From Clostridiales bacterium (GTDB lineage Bacteria > Bacillota > Clostridia > Christensenellales > Aristaeellaceae), in assembly GCA_012517815.1 (NCBI GenBank), contig JAAYUF010000051.1, forward strand, positions 1 to 64,000: a stretch of 64,000 bases of DNA. Direction: 5' to 3'. The notes under the pieces were generated by a model. The model was not told where the DNA came from and made no database searches. It saw only the letters and a program-made list of their open reading frames with translations. The position numbers and the translations under genes were made by a program. Shown here piece after piece: positions 1 through 7,161 of this stretch. Each line of letters starts with the position of its first letter. The first letter of the stretch is position 1.

Positions 1-32
1 ACCGATGCCTGTTCCTTCTGGTATTCTTTCAT
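1..32 (-). CDS. Start of a leftward gene running off the window
   Basis: Only the first ten codons are visible (MKEYQKEQAS). The reverse strand shows AAGGAG about nine bases before an ATG whose reading frame stays open to the window edge. A promoter-like sequence lies just upstream. The gene follows the 140-658 gene in the same direction. The product cannot be identified from so few residues. Confidence 0.45.
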   Translation of the reverse strand, partial: MKEYQKEQAS

Positions 33-80
33 GGGTGACAGCTCCTTCTCGATCGTCTGATTTCTTGTTTGTGCAACTCA

Positions 81-109
81 AGTATATCAGACCTTCTCGG
101 CGCTGTCGC
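81..109 (-). promoter_or_regulatory. Extended -10 sigma-A promoter for the gene at the left edge
   Basis: On the reverse strand GCGACA and TATACT are separated by 17 bases, with a TGN extension before the -10. It lies between the stop of the 140-658 gene and the ATG at 32, so the edge gene can be transcribed on its own. This is seen by eye and has not been tested. Confidence 0.45.
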
Positions 110-139
110 CTTTCAAATTCTACGGAGCTCGGGACACCC

Positions 140-658
140 TCAATAGATGGAAATAAACCGGATCGTCACGTTCTGATACCGGGTATACAGAAGCTTGAAC
201 AATTCATAAAAGGGCTTGTACTGGGTTGTTAGCGTGACCTCGCCAGTCCATTGCGAAATTAGCCACGGTAAACCGGCAAGGTGGCGTTCTGCTTCGGGTA
301 TGAGGATGCTCTGGGGGGTTAGTGCCAGTACCCGCTCGTTGATGTAGCGCAGAAGCGGCAGTGGTGTAATCACTGTTCCGCTGCGATCATCCTGATAGAT
401 GCCCAGCACAAACTCATACAGGTCCACTTTTTTCAGTGCCTGATAGATTGCCGCGAAGTCGTTTCGATCCGCCGGAAAGAACCCGAGCACGTCTTCGGTA
501 TGCTGCTTCATCAACGAAAACAACACATCGGTATTACTTTCACTTTCCGCTACCGATGCGGTGATATGCACCCGGAGTGCTTCGGTTAGCAGTTGTTCTC
601 GGCTTGTGATGCGGCGCTGGTAGAGCACGTTGAGGGCTTCGTTCACAGAATTGTCCAG
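140..658 (-). CDS. Hypothetical protein of the leftward prophage module (apparent CTG start)
   Basis: The open frame extends back to an ATG at 778. However, a perfect TTGACA-N17-TATAAT promoter lies inside that frame at 692-720, so transcripts from it could not include the upstream ATG. The first good start context downstream is GAGGAGG followed nine bases later by CTG at 658, giving a 172-residue protein. If a longer transcript exists, the 212-residue form from 778 is possible. The protein is mostly helical and charged. The stretch around ITPLPLLRYINERV faintly recalls the TP..L..Y region of N6-adenine methylases, but there is no NPPY-type motif, so no function is assigned. It reads away from the repressor gene. 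Confidence 0.6.
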   Translation of the reverse strand: MDNSVNEALNVLYQRRITSREQLLTEALRVHITASVAESESNTDVLFSLMKQHTEDVLGFFPADRNDFAAIYQALKKVDLYEFVLGIYQDDRSGTVITPLPLLRYINERVLALTPQSILIPEAERHLAGLPWLISQWTGEVTLTTQYKPFYELFKLLYTRYQNVTIRFISIY

Positions 659-691
659 ATTGCGTTCCCTCCTCTCTCTGAGGCTAATTGC

Positions 692-720
692 ATTATATTG
701 GAAACTGCTTAGTATGTCAA
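692..720 (-). promoter_or_regulatory. Perfect consensus sigma-A promoter, leftward
   Basis: The reverse strand carries TTGACA, a 17-base spacer and TATAAT, identical to consensus at both hexamers. A GAGGAGG ribosome binding site follows about 20 bases after the -10. This is probably the leftward promoter of the divergent control region. The nearby TTGCAA boxes begin about 30 bases upstream of it. Confidence 0.75.
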
Positions 721-752
721 TACTAAAGTTAAGTTCAACGATTCGAGTATCA

Positions 753-919
753 TTGCAACCATATATATCATGCTGCAATTACGCAAGATTGCAAAACAAC
801 GATGCCCTGTGAATTCTTGCAACCTTGACGAAAAAATGTAGGAATTTCAAGGGTTTTAGGCCATTTCAAGTTTGCAAAACCAGGTCACTTTTTGCAACCT
901 TGAAATGGCTATTTTGCAA
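753..919. repeat. Cluster of six TTGCAA boxes (iteron or operator array)
   Basis: TTGCAA occurs at 753, 789, 817, 872, 892 and 914. Three copies (817, 892, 914) are part of an identical 12-mer, TTGCAACCTTGA, and others are flanked by TTCAAG in the opposite sense. The array sits between the leftward promoter and the rightward repressor promoter. It could be an operator array, an iteron-type binding region or recombinase sites; the sequence does not decide. No gene is seen between 779 and 1256. Confidence 0.6.
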
Positions 920-1143
920 CCTTGAACCTGCTTTTAAAGCAGGATTCGATGCTGCCGTCACGGCATACCGTTGCCGTTTCGAGCTGGGTGATCCACAGCC
1001 GTTCATTCCACAGGTAAGCCACTGGCCGGATGCAAACGCCTAACTTATGCCTCGCGACCACGGTCACATAATCCCTGGATACAGATTCTATCGTATTATC
1101 AACGGTTTATCGCTTACTTTCCCGGTTGCCAATTTCCGGCCAT

Positions 1144-1168
1144 CAGTCATATGACTGTCATAATGACA
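1144..1168. promoter_or_regulatory. Two overlapping palindromic operators
   Basis: CAGTCATATGACTG (1144-1157) is a perfect 14-bp palindrome. TGTCATAATGACA (1156-1168) is a second palindrome with the same half-site, GTCA. They share two bases and lie 28 bases upstream of the -35 of the repressor promoter. This is the arrangement expected for autoregulation by the adjacent HTH repressor. Confidence 0.6.
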
Positions 1169-1195
1169 TTTTGAGAATATGTAGATATTTACAGA

Positions 1196-1224
1196 TTGAC
1201 AAACACTCGTTCCCGTGGTAGGAT
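1196..1224 (+). promoter_or_regulatory. Promoter of the repressor operon
   Basis: TTGACA at 1196-1201 and TAGGAT at 1219-1224 are 17 bases apart. They are followed by AAAGGAGG and the ATG at 1257. The -35 is perfect and the -10 matches four of six. Confidence 0.6.
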
Positions 1225-1256
1225 TGACTCACACATCAGAGCAAAGGAGGATCGAT

Positions 1257-1685
1257 ATGAAATCCACCGAAGAAATGGACTTTGGAGAGTACATCAAAGC
1301 GTTGCGGATCGCTGAAGATCGTTCGCTTCGACAGACCGCGATTGCCATTGGGGTTACCCCCCAGTTCTACAGCGACATTGAAAATCGGAAGCGCAATGTC
1401 TTTACCCCAGAGCGCCTGGACAGTCTTAAAAAGTACCTGCACTTGTCCGACGAGCAGACCGACATCATGTACAACAAAGCTGCCGAAGCGAGAAAAACCA
1501 GATGCGCTTACGTTCCACAGGACTTCTCCGGCTATATCGTCGACCGCGAATATGTTATGGCGGCATTGCGTACAGCAAAGAGTCTGGATGCCGATAGGAA
1601 CGATTGGCAGCTGTTTGTGGACGATCTGAAGCGCCGGAAGGGTGTTCCGGAGGAAGAGCTGGCAGGAAAGGACGATCTGCATTGA
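1257..1685 (+). CDS. Cro/CI-like HTH repressor
   Basis: A 142-residue protein with an XRE-type helix-turn-helix at about residues 8-65 (SLRQTAIAIGVTPQFYSDIE followed by the usual third helix). The C-terminal part is short and unassigned. The ATG at 1257 is chosen over the upstream frame start at 1215 because AAAGGAGG lies seven bases before it and the promoter -10 lies at 1219-1224. The gene overlaps the ImmA/IrrE-like protease gene by four bases, the pairing known from ICEBs1 and many Firmicutes prophages where the protease cleaves the repressor. Palindromic operators upstream suggest autoregulation. The lysogeny role is inferred from position and family. Confidence 0.85.
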   Translation: MKSTEEMDFGEYIKALRIAEDRSLRQTAIAIGVTPQFYSDIENRKRNVFTPERLDSLKKYLHLSDEQTDIMYNKAAEARKTRCAYVPQDFSGYIVDREYVMAALRTAKSLDADRNDWQLFVDDLKRRKGVPEEELAGKDDLH

Positions 1686-2512
1686 TTCCTCTGTACTTTG
1701 AAACAAAACCCGGTGGCGTTCCGCTTCTGTCCGACCGGGACATCGAACGGGATGCCGCCGCGCTGATCAGGGACTTCAATCCCAGCCTTCTTTCGGATCC
1801 CGTACCGGTGGATATTGAGCGTTTTGCAGAATCCTATCTGCAGCTGAGCATTGATTTTAACTGGTTATCCCACAACCAGACTTTGCTGGGAAGAATGGTC
1901 TTCTGTGATACCATCATTCCGGTATATGATCCTTATACCAAAAGGGCGGAGGATTTTCCGGTTCATGCCCACACAATGATCATCGATAACAGCCTGATCG
2001 AAAAGGAAGCCCTGCTGCGCTCCACGATCGCGCACGAGTGTGGACATGCGATTTACCATCGTTCCTATTATGGTCGCAAAAAAGCACAAACCGCAGCCTG
2101 TACCGTAAGCGATATAAGCATTCAAACGGATGCACATCAGTTGACTACTGATCTTGATTGGCTGGAGCATCATGCCAAACGATTCAGCGCGGCGATCCTC
2201 ATGCCCTATCCGGCGGTCAGACGCGTATGCAGAAGATATGCGGATCATTTGCAGCTCTGGTATAGGAATGAGCCACAACTGTGTAACCGCTTGATTGTCA
2301 ACCGTTTGGCTTCCATTTTCAAGGTATCCTGCACCACCGCCCAAATCCGCATGCATCAGCTTCATCTGGATTTTCAAGAGACTACTGAAACGCCAAGCAC
2401 AGCGCCGCCGTCCCCACGAAACGAGATCACTCTGATCAGCGCCACAGAAAATGCGTTGGCACGGATTGAAACGGAACACTATGACCGTCTCTACTGCCAA
2501 CACTATGGCTGA
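1682..2512 (+). CDS. ImmA/IrrE family metallopeptidase
   Basis: A 276-residue protein with a zinc-protease motif HECGH at about residues 118-122, in the context IAHECGHAIYH, followed by the helical domain typical of ImmA/IrrE proteins (residues ~160-190, FSAAILMP). The start is taken as TTG at 1682, overlapping the repressor stop (TTGA), with AGGAAAGGA upstream; the longer frame from 1604 would read through the repressor gene. In the ImmA family the protease relieves repression by cutting the partner repressor after a signal, leading to induction. Here that role is inferred from the four-base overlap with the repressor. The C-terminal ~50 residues are proline/threonine rich and unassigned. 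Confidence 0.85.
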   Translation: MIPLYFETKPGGVPLLSDRDIERDAAALIRDFNPSLLSDPVPVDIERFAESYLQLSIDFNWLSHNQTLLGRMVFCDTIIPVYDPYTKRAEDFPVHAHTMIIDNSLIEKEALLRSTIAHECGHAIYHRSYYGRKKAQTAACTVSDISIQTDAHQLTTDLDWLEHHAKRFSAAILMPYPAVRRVCRRYADHLQLWYRNEPQLCNRLIVNRLASIFKVSCTTAQIRMHQLHLDFQETTETPSTAPPSPRNEITLISATENALARIETEHYDRLYCQHYG

Positions 2513-2662
2513 GCGCAGGCCTGAGATAATCTCGCAAAATTACATTGTCAACTGAATCATCTGTAGGGTGACCGTACACACCCTTGTGTTTCTGTACCCA
2601 AAATCAGGAGGGATGGGCGAGCAATGCACCCCCTGTGTTAGTTATACCAAAAGGAGCGAACC

Positions 2663-2926
2663 ATGCGAGGAAGAGGGTCACAGGAGTGTTTCCCATCAAA
2701 CAACGGCAGTATGTCGACCACCAACGGTCAGCTCAAAAAGAAAGCGATCCAGCCGACATTTACCAGCATGACCTGTCCGTGTTGCAACCACAGGTTTATC
2801 GACCGCAATGCGAACAAGAAGTCCTTTGTGTTTGAAGCAAACGATCCCGAGCAACCTCCGTGGGAACCGGAGTTTGCGATGAAGTGCAAGTATTGCAAAC
2901 GAACCCTTCTGTTGTATAGCGAATAG
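2663..2926 (+). CDS. Small zinc-ribbon phage protein
   Basis: An 87-residue protein. Two cysteine pairs, CPCC near residue 53 and CKYC near residue 77, are spaced as in a small zinc ribbon, with basic residues around them. The ATG at 2663 has AAAGGAG six bases upstream; an internal ATG at 2711 would remove the unremarkable N-terminal 16 residues. It is the first gene after the repressor/protease pair and precedes a structured intergenic region. Function is unknown; DNA or RNA binding is a reasonable guess. Confidence 0.6.
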   Translation: MRGRGSQECFPSNNGSMSTTNGQLKKKAIQPTFTSMTCPCCNHRFIDRNANKKSFVFEANDPEQPPWEPEFAMKCKYCKRTLLLYSE

Positions 2927-2979
2927 CCCTTTTCGTCTAATTTGAATATCATTTCTCGCTTCGTACAGAGCACGGCGCA

Positions 2980-3078
2980 ACCGCCCATGAGCCGGGGACA
3001 ACCCGGCTGCGTGTCGGATCGTGGGTGATCCGACCCAATATGCCTATGGCTATGCTGTAGGGGCATGGGAGCAACGGT
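2980..3078 (+). ncRNA. Candidate structured RNA with closing stem and internal hairpins
   Basis: A closing stem can form between ACCGCCCATG (2980-2989) and CATGGG (3064-3069) plus CGGT (3075-3078) with a small bulge. Inside lie a perfect 7-bp hairpin AGCCGGG/CCCGGCT (2990-3008) and a perfect 8-bp hairpin GTCGGATC/GATCCGAC (3013-3034). A third stem, ATGCC/GGCAT (3040-3066), would compete with the closing stem. No open frame with a ribosome binding site covers it. I do not recognise a known riboswitch or small RNA class. Strand is assumed to follow the early genes. Confidence 0.4.
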
Positions 3079-3093
3079 ATTGAATAATGACGC

Positions 3094-3191
3094 ATGAGCC
3101 TGACAAGTAGCTTATTTAGCTATGTGTCAGGCTCATTTCATAGCTAACAGCCGCTTGTCAGGCTTCCGAGAGGAAGATGCAGGCGGCTGTT
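3094..3191. repeat. Nested inverted repeats before the early operon
   Basis: A perfect 12-bp inverted repeat, ATGAGCCTGACA/TGTCAGGCTCAT, spans 3094-3136 with a 19-base spacer. It is followed by a 9-bp stem, AACAGCCGC (3146-3154) with GCGGCTGTT (3183-3191), enclosing a small hairpin CTTCC/GGAAG (3163-3176). TGTCAG appears in both structures and again shortly after. It may be a terminator pair, operators, or part of the same transcript as the candidate RNA upstream. Confidence 0.5.
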
Positions 3192-3313
3192 TTGATGCTT
3201 GTCAGCGCACGCAATCAGCTTGAAACGCTGCAGATATAAGCAATCTGCACCACTGAGCATTTATGGGGAGAAATCATCCAAGGGCTTGTGCTTTTCTTTT
3301 TAAAGAAATTTCT

Positions 3314-3340
3314 CAAATAGGAAATTAGGCTTCCTATTTG
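3314..3340. promoter_or_regulatory. 10-bp inverted repeat upstream of the DeoR-type gene
   Basis: CAAATAGGAA and TTCCTATTTG form a perfect inverted repeat with a 7-base spacer, 46 bases before the GTG start of the HTH gene at 3386. It is AT-rich and well placed to be an operator for that protein or for the phage repressor. A hairpin role in RNA is also possible. Confidence 0.45.
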
Positions 3341-3385
3341 ACCGATATGATAGCCCCGAGCCCAAGAGAAAGGAGGTGAACGACT

Positions 3386-3730
3386 GTGGGAGCCAACGAG
3401 CGCCGCGCTGAAATCATGCGCATTCTGATCGGGAAAAGACATGAAACGATGCGCGCGCTCGCAGATGAGCTTCACGTGACGACGCGAACCATCCGAACGG
3501 ATATCACCGCTCTCACAGCCGATTACCCCCTGGAAACAGCGAGAGGAAATAGAGGCTGCGTAAAGCTTGCGGATTGGTACCATCCGCACAAGCGACTGTT
3601 CAGCAGGGAACAGCAGCAAGTCTTAACCGAACTGGTCGCGGTCAGCGACGCACGTCAGTCACGCGTGCTGCGTGAGTTGCTTGCCGCGTACGGCTCCATG
3701 AAACCAACCGAGATAGGAGGTACCCGATGA
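3386..3730 (+). CDS. DeoR/HTH_11-type DNA-binding protein
   Basis: A 114-residue protein with an N-terminal winged helix-turn-helix at about residues 5-60, including MRALADELHVTTRTIRTDI, typical of HTH_11/DeoR domains. There is no sugar-binding C-terminal domain, so it is a small phage regulator rather than a metabolic DeoR protein. The GTG start at 3386 has AAAGGAGGTG upstream. The stop overlaps the start region of the SNF2 helicase, so it heads the early replication operon. Its target is unknown; the inverted repeat at 3314-3340 is the nearest candidate. Confidence 0.75.
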   Translation: MGANERRAEIMRILIGKRHETMRALADELHVTTRTIRTDITALTADYPLETARGNRGCVKLADWYHPHKRLFSREQQQVLTELVAVSDARQSRVLRELLAAYGSMKPTEIGGTR

Positions 3731-5176
3731 TTGAAGCCAGATAAGCACTTCCCCGTTAAGGCCAGACTCTTCGAGCACCAATACCAAGCGGCAGACGTCG
3801 CACTGGCACACTTGGCGGATGGCGGCGGTTACGCTCTCCTCATGCAAATGGGGACAGGTAAGAGTTTAACCTCGATTGCCATCGTTGGCAAGCTATGGAA
3901 GGAGCGCCGCATCCGCAAAGCGCTCATCGTCGCCCCGCTCTCCATCCTGGGCGTCTGGGAAGAGGAGTTCCAGAAGTTTGCAGCCTTCGGCTACGAATTA
4001 ACGCTGCTCACTGGCTCGCTGACGCACAAGGCCGAAATCATCCGCGGCGTGTCCAGCCCTTCCCTGCAAGTGTTAGTGGTGAACTACGAATCCGCGTGGC
4101 GGCTGGAAACCGAGCTGCTCCGCTGGCACCCCGACTGCATCATCGCGGACGAATGCCACAAGATTAAGACGCCGGGCGCCCGCGCCAGCAAGACCATGCA
4201 CAAACTGGGCGCAGCCGCCAAGTACCGCCTCGCGCTCACCGGCACCGTGATCACCAACAAACCCATCGACGTGTTCAGCCAGTACAAATTCGCGGATCCC
4301 AGTGTTTTTGGCGGTAGCTTCTACCTTTTCCGTAATAGGTACTTCGACATGACCGGCTATGGCAAATACACACCTGTCATGAAGCAAGCCATGGAAACCG
4401 AGTTCACCCAGCGCCTGCACAGCATCGCCTTCCGCGCAACCAAGGCCGAGTGCCTTGATCTTCCCGACACGACCGACGTGATCCAGCGTATCGATTTGGA
4501 GTCTGCGGCGCTGCGCGTCTACCGCCAGCTTGTGAAGGACAGTTACACCGAACTACAGGAAGGCGCCGTGACCGTCACAAACGTACTGACCCGCCTGCTG
4601 CGCCTGTCCCAGCTTACCGGCGGCTTTCTGGGCAGCGACGATGACCCCAGACCGGAACAGGTATCCTCCGCCAAACTGGACGCGCTGGAAGAAATCCTTG
4701 AAAGCGCGGATGGGCAGAAACTGGTGATCATTGCCCGTTTTGTCCCGGAAATCCATGCGATCGAGCAGATGCTCACACGCAAAGGAATCCGCTACGCTAT
4801 CATCCACGGCAGTGTGACCGACCGGGCGGCGCAGGTGACCGCGTTCCAGACCGACCCCACGGTACAGGTGTTCATCGGGCAGATCGCCACAGCGGGGCTG
4901 GGCATCACGCTGACCGCCGCTTCCACCATGGTGTTCTACTCGCTGGATTACTCCATGAGCAACTATGAACAGACCAAAGCCCGCATCCACCGCGTCGGGC
5001 AGCGTTACCCCTGCACCTATATCCATCTAGTGGCCAGGGGCACGGTAGACGAGCAGGTGCTCAAAGCCCTCAAGGAAAAGGCCGATCTGGCCAAAACGCT
5101 GGTGGATGATTGCCGGGCAGGCCGTAACCCCTTCGACCCTTACAGGAGAATGTATGCAGCAGGAAAAGATGTTTGA
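3731..5176 (+). CDS. SNF2-family DEAD/DEAH-type helicase
   Basis: A 481-residue superfamily 2 ATPase. Motif I is QMGTGKS (about residues 39-45), motif II is DECH (about 139), and motif VI is HRVGQR (about 419) near the end of the second RecA-like domain, a signature of SNF2/RapA-like proteins. The length fits the short phage versions that lack accessory domains. The likely start is TTG at 3731, overlapping the upstream stop, with AGGAGG ten bases before; the ATG at 3727 runs into a stop after five codons. It probably remodels or unwinds DNA during phage replication or recombination. Confidence 0.88.
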   Translation: MKPDKHFPVKARLFEHQYQAADVALAHLADGGGYALLMQMGTGKSLTSIAIVGKLWKERRIRKALIVAPLSILGVWEEEFQKFAAFGYELTLLTGSLTHKAEIIRGVSSPSLQVLVVNYESAWRLETELLRWHPDCIIADECHKIKTPGARASKTMHKLGAAAKYRLALTGTVITNKPIDVFSQYKFADPSVFGGSFYLFRNRYFDMTGYGKYTPVMKQAMETEFTQRLHSIAFRATKAECLDLPDTTDVIQRIDLESAALRVYRQLVKDSYTELQEGAVTVTNVLTRLLRLSQLTGGFLGSDDDPRPEQVSSAKLDALEEILESADGQKLVIIARFVPEIHAIEQMLTRKGIRYAIIHGSVTDRAAQVTAFQTDPTVQVFIGQIATAGLGITLTAASTMVFYSLDYSMSNYEQTKARIHRVGQRYPCTYIHLVARGTVDEQVLKALKEKADLAKTLVDDCRAGRNPFDPYRRMYAAGKDV

Positions 5177-5570
5177 ACTGGCAGATCGGCTCAAAGCGTT
5201 ACGCGATCAGAAGGATGCGCTGGAAGCCGAGCTCAAGCAGGTCAACATGGATATCGACAACGTCGACTGGCATCTGGCCAACCACATGGCGGAAACGGAG
5301 ACCCAGAATTTCACCCGCGCTGGCGTCATGTTCTGCCTGACCACCAAGACCCGTGCCAGCGCGCTGGCCGGGCAGAAGGAATCCCTGTATGACGCGCTAC
5401 GGGCGCAGGGCTATGGCGATCTGGTCTACGAGACCGTCAACGCCAATAGTCTCTCAGCCTTCGTCAAGGAGCAGATCGAGGCCAATGACGATGCGCTACC
5501 CAGCTGGCTCAACGGGCTGATCAGCGTATTTGACAAAACGACCGTTGGCGTGCGTAAAGCGCCCAAATAA
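5154..5570 (+). CDS. Hypothetical early phage protein with coiled coil
   Basis: A 138-residue protein. The first ~45 residues (LADRLKALRDQKDALEAEL onward) form a heptad-like coiled coil; the rest has no motif I recognise. The ATG at 5154 has AGGAG about seven bases upstream and overlaps the helicase gene by 23 bases, so the two are translationally coupled. An alternative ATG lies five codons later. Similar small proteins sit between helicase and polymerase genes in Firmicutes phages. Function is unknown. Confidence 0.7.
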   Translation: MQQEKMFELADRLKALRDQKDALEAELKQVNMDIDNVDWHLANHMAETETQNFTRAGVMFCLTTKTRASALAGQKESLYDALRAQGYGDLVYETVNANSLSAFVKEQIEANDDALPSWLNGLISVFDKTTVGVRKAPK

Positions 5571-5590
5571 CGAAAAGTGAGGATGCCACA

Positions 5591-6328
5591 ATGAACGAAA
5601 CCGAAATGATCACAACCACTGGATACACAGCCCTCCGGGATTTCAACCTTGCCGACGCCATGCGCGATGAACTGAACGGCATGGACATCACCTTTGACCG
5701 CGTCACTGTCCCAGCCGCCGGAGGCACTACCTTCGAGCTCCCCGGCGCGCTGCCTGGTGAAACCGATGCGGTGAAAGAGTTTACCGGGGTGATCCTCTAC
5801 CACCACCCGCTGTTCTCGTTCTACCGCGAACGCTTCACCGGCGGCAATAACGCCCCCGACTGCGGCAGCTACGACGGCGAGACCGGCGTTGGCAATCCAG
5901 GCGGCGACTGCGCATCCTGCCCGCTCAACCAATTCGGCTCCGGTGAAAACGGCGGCAAAGCCTGCAAGAACAAGCGCCGCATCTACATCCTGCGCGAGGG
6001 CGAAGTCATCCCACTTCTGCTGACCCTGCCCACCGGTTCCATGAAGGAGTTCGCGGTGTACATCAAGCGACTGCTCACCAAGGGAAAGAAGTCCCAAAGC
6101 GTGGTCACGCGCTTTTCCCTCAAGAAGGTCAGCAACGCCGGCGGCATTGCCTACTCTCAGGCGCAGTTCGCCGTGGCGCGGATGCTCACAGCAGAGGAAA
6201 CCCCGTGTATCGCGGCCATGGCGGAACATGTGAAGCAGCGTTCCACCCACGTGGGCTACGAAGCGGAGACTGTTACTGGCGAAATCATCGACCCCGAAAC
6301 CGGCGAGGTCACCCAGCCGCTGCAGTAA
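5591..6328 (+). CDS. Conserved phage replication-module protein with cysteine cluster
   Basis: A 245-residue protein. A glycine-rich segment at about residues 95-130 carries five cysteines (CGSYDG, DCASC, KACKN), probably a metal site. The C-terminal 60 residues are acidic. The gene lies between the helicase and the antirepressor/polymerase genes, the position where phages often encode single-strand-binding or recombination proteins, but I see no OB-fold signature that would prove this. A ribosome binding site (GTGAGGATG) precedes the ATG. A repeated hairpin follows its stop. Confidence 0.65.
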   Translation: MNETEMITTTGYTALRDFNLADAMRDELNGMDITFDRVTVPAAGGTTFELPGALPGETDAVKEFTGVILYHHPLFSFYRERFTGGNNAPDCGSYDGETGVGNPGGDCASCPLNQFGSGENGGKACKNKRRIYILREGEVIPLLLTLPTGSMKEFAVYIKRLLTKGKKSQSVVTRFSLKKVSNAGGIAYSQAQFAVARMLTAEETPCIAAMAEHVKQRSTHVGYEAETVTGEIIDPETGEVTQPLQ

Positions 6329-6337
6329 AGCCACCCC

Positions 6338-6363
6338 GGCGGAGGGTGGCAACGCCCTCCGCC
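6338..6363. repeat. Intergenic GC-rich hairpin, copy 1
   Basis: A perfect 9-bp stem, GGCGGAGGG with CCCTCCGCC, around an 8-base loop, directly after the stop at 6328. An identical 26-base element occurs at 7117-7142. There is no T-run, so it is not a standard intrinsic terminator. Confidence 0.75.
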
Positions 6364-6383
6364 CCATTTGAAAGGAGAATTTC

Positions 6384-7109
6384 ATGGACAACATACAAGT
6401 TTTTACCAATCGGCACTTTGGTCGGGTTCGTGTAGTGACACGCGATGGCGAACCCTGGTTTATCGCTTCAGATGTTTGCCGGGCACTGGAAGTTGGAAAT
6501 AATAGGCAAGCCTTGTCCCGCCTGGACGAGGATGAAAAGGGCGTCATTTTAAATGACACCCCTGGCGGAAAGCAAAGCATGGCGGTCGTTAGCGAGCCTG
6601 GCCTGTACGCGCTGGTTCTGGGCAGCCGTAAACCCGAAGCGCAATCCTTCCGTCGCTGGATCACCCACGAGGTGCTGCCTGCGATCCGCCAAGAAGGCGC
6701 GTACATGACGCCCGAACGCCTGCACAAGGTGCTGGAGGATCCAGACACGCTCATCGCGCTGGCTCAGCGGCTCAAACTGTTGCAGGAGAAAAATCGCACA
6801 TTGGCCGCCAAGAATGTCGAGTTGCTTCCCAAGGCGGACTACTTCGATCGGCTGGTCGATCATGAAGTCAACCTGACCCTGCGCGAAACAGCCAAGGAAT
6901 TGGGCGTGAAGGAGCGCAGCTTTATCGATTACCTCATCGAGCACGGCTATCTGTACCGGGATAAGAAGCAGCACCTCATGCCCTACGCCGACCATGTGGA
7001 TACCCTGTTCGCGGTGAAAGAGTGCATCAACGAGCGCACGGGCTGGGGCGGCACACAGACCTTGGTCACCCCGCAGGGGCGCGACTGTTTCCGCCGGCAG
7101 CTCTGCTGA
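6384..7109 (+). CDS. Phage antirepressor (BRO-N plus KilAC domains)
   Basis: A 241-residue protein. The N-terminal ~110 residues match the BRO-N domain pattern (GEPWFIASDVCRALEVGN, then EPGLYALVLGSRKPEAQSF and RRWITHEVLPAIR). The C-terminal ~115 residues resemble KilAC (KADYFDRLVDHEVNLTLRETAKELGV and a terminal TPQGRDCF). This is the classic Ant architecture; such proteins bind DNA or phage repressors and promote lytic growth. AAAGGAG precedes the ATG. Identical GC-rich hairpins flank the gene. The gene at 9090-9560 carries a second KilAC-like domain. Confidence 0.88.
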   Translation: MDNIQVFTNRHFGRVRVVTRDGEPWFIASDVCRALEVGNNRQALSRLDEDEKGVILNDTPGGKQSMAVVSEPGLYALVLGSRKPEAQSFRRWITHEVLPAIRQEGAYMTPERLHKVLEDPDTLIALAQRLKLLQEKNRTLAAKNVELLPKADYFDRLVDHEVNLTLRETAKELGVKERSFIDYLIEHGYLYRDKKQHLMPYADHVDTLFAVKECINERTGWGGTQTLVTPQGRDCFRRQLC

Positions 7110-7116
7110 ACCATAC

Positions 7117-7142
7117 GGCGGAGGGTGGCAACGCCCTCCGCC
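7117..7142. repeat. Intergenic GC-rich hairpin, copy 2
   Basis: Identical over 26 bases to 6338-6363. It lies between the antirepressor stop and the ribosome binding site of the DNA polymerase gene. A role in RNA processing, mRNA stability or partial termination is possible. Confidence 0.75.
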
Positions 7143-7161
7143 TCCCGAAAGGAGGCATACC

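Noticed and set aside
1236-1706. 156-residue reverse frame opposite the repressor
   Set aside because: Exact shadow of the repressor gene; no promoter or start context on that strand.
5426-6754. 442-residue reverse frame in the replication module
   Set aside because: Runs across two well-supported plus-strand genes and the intergenic hairpin, and has no recognisable domain.
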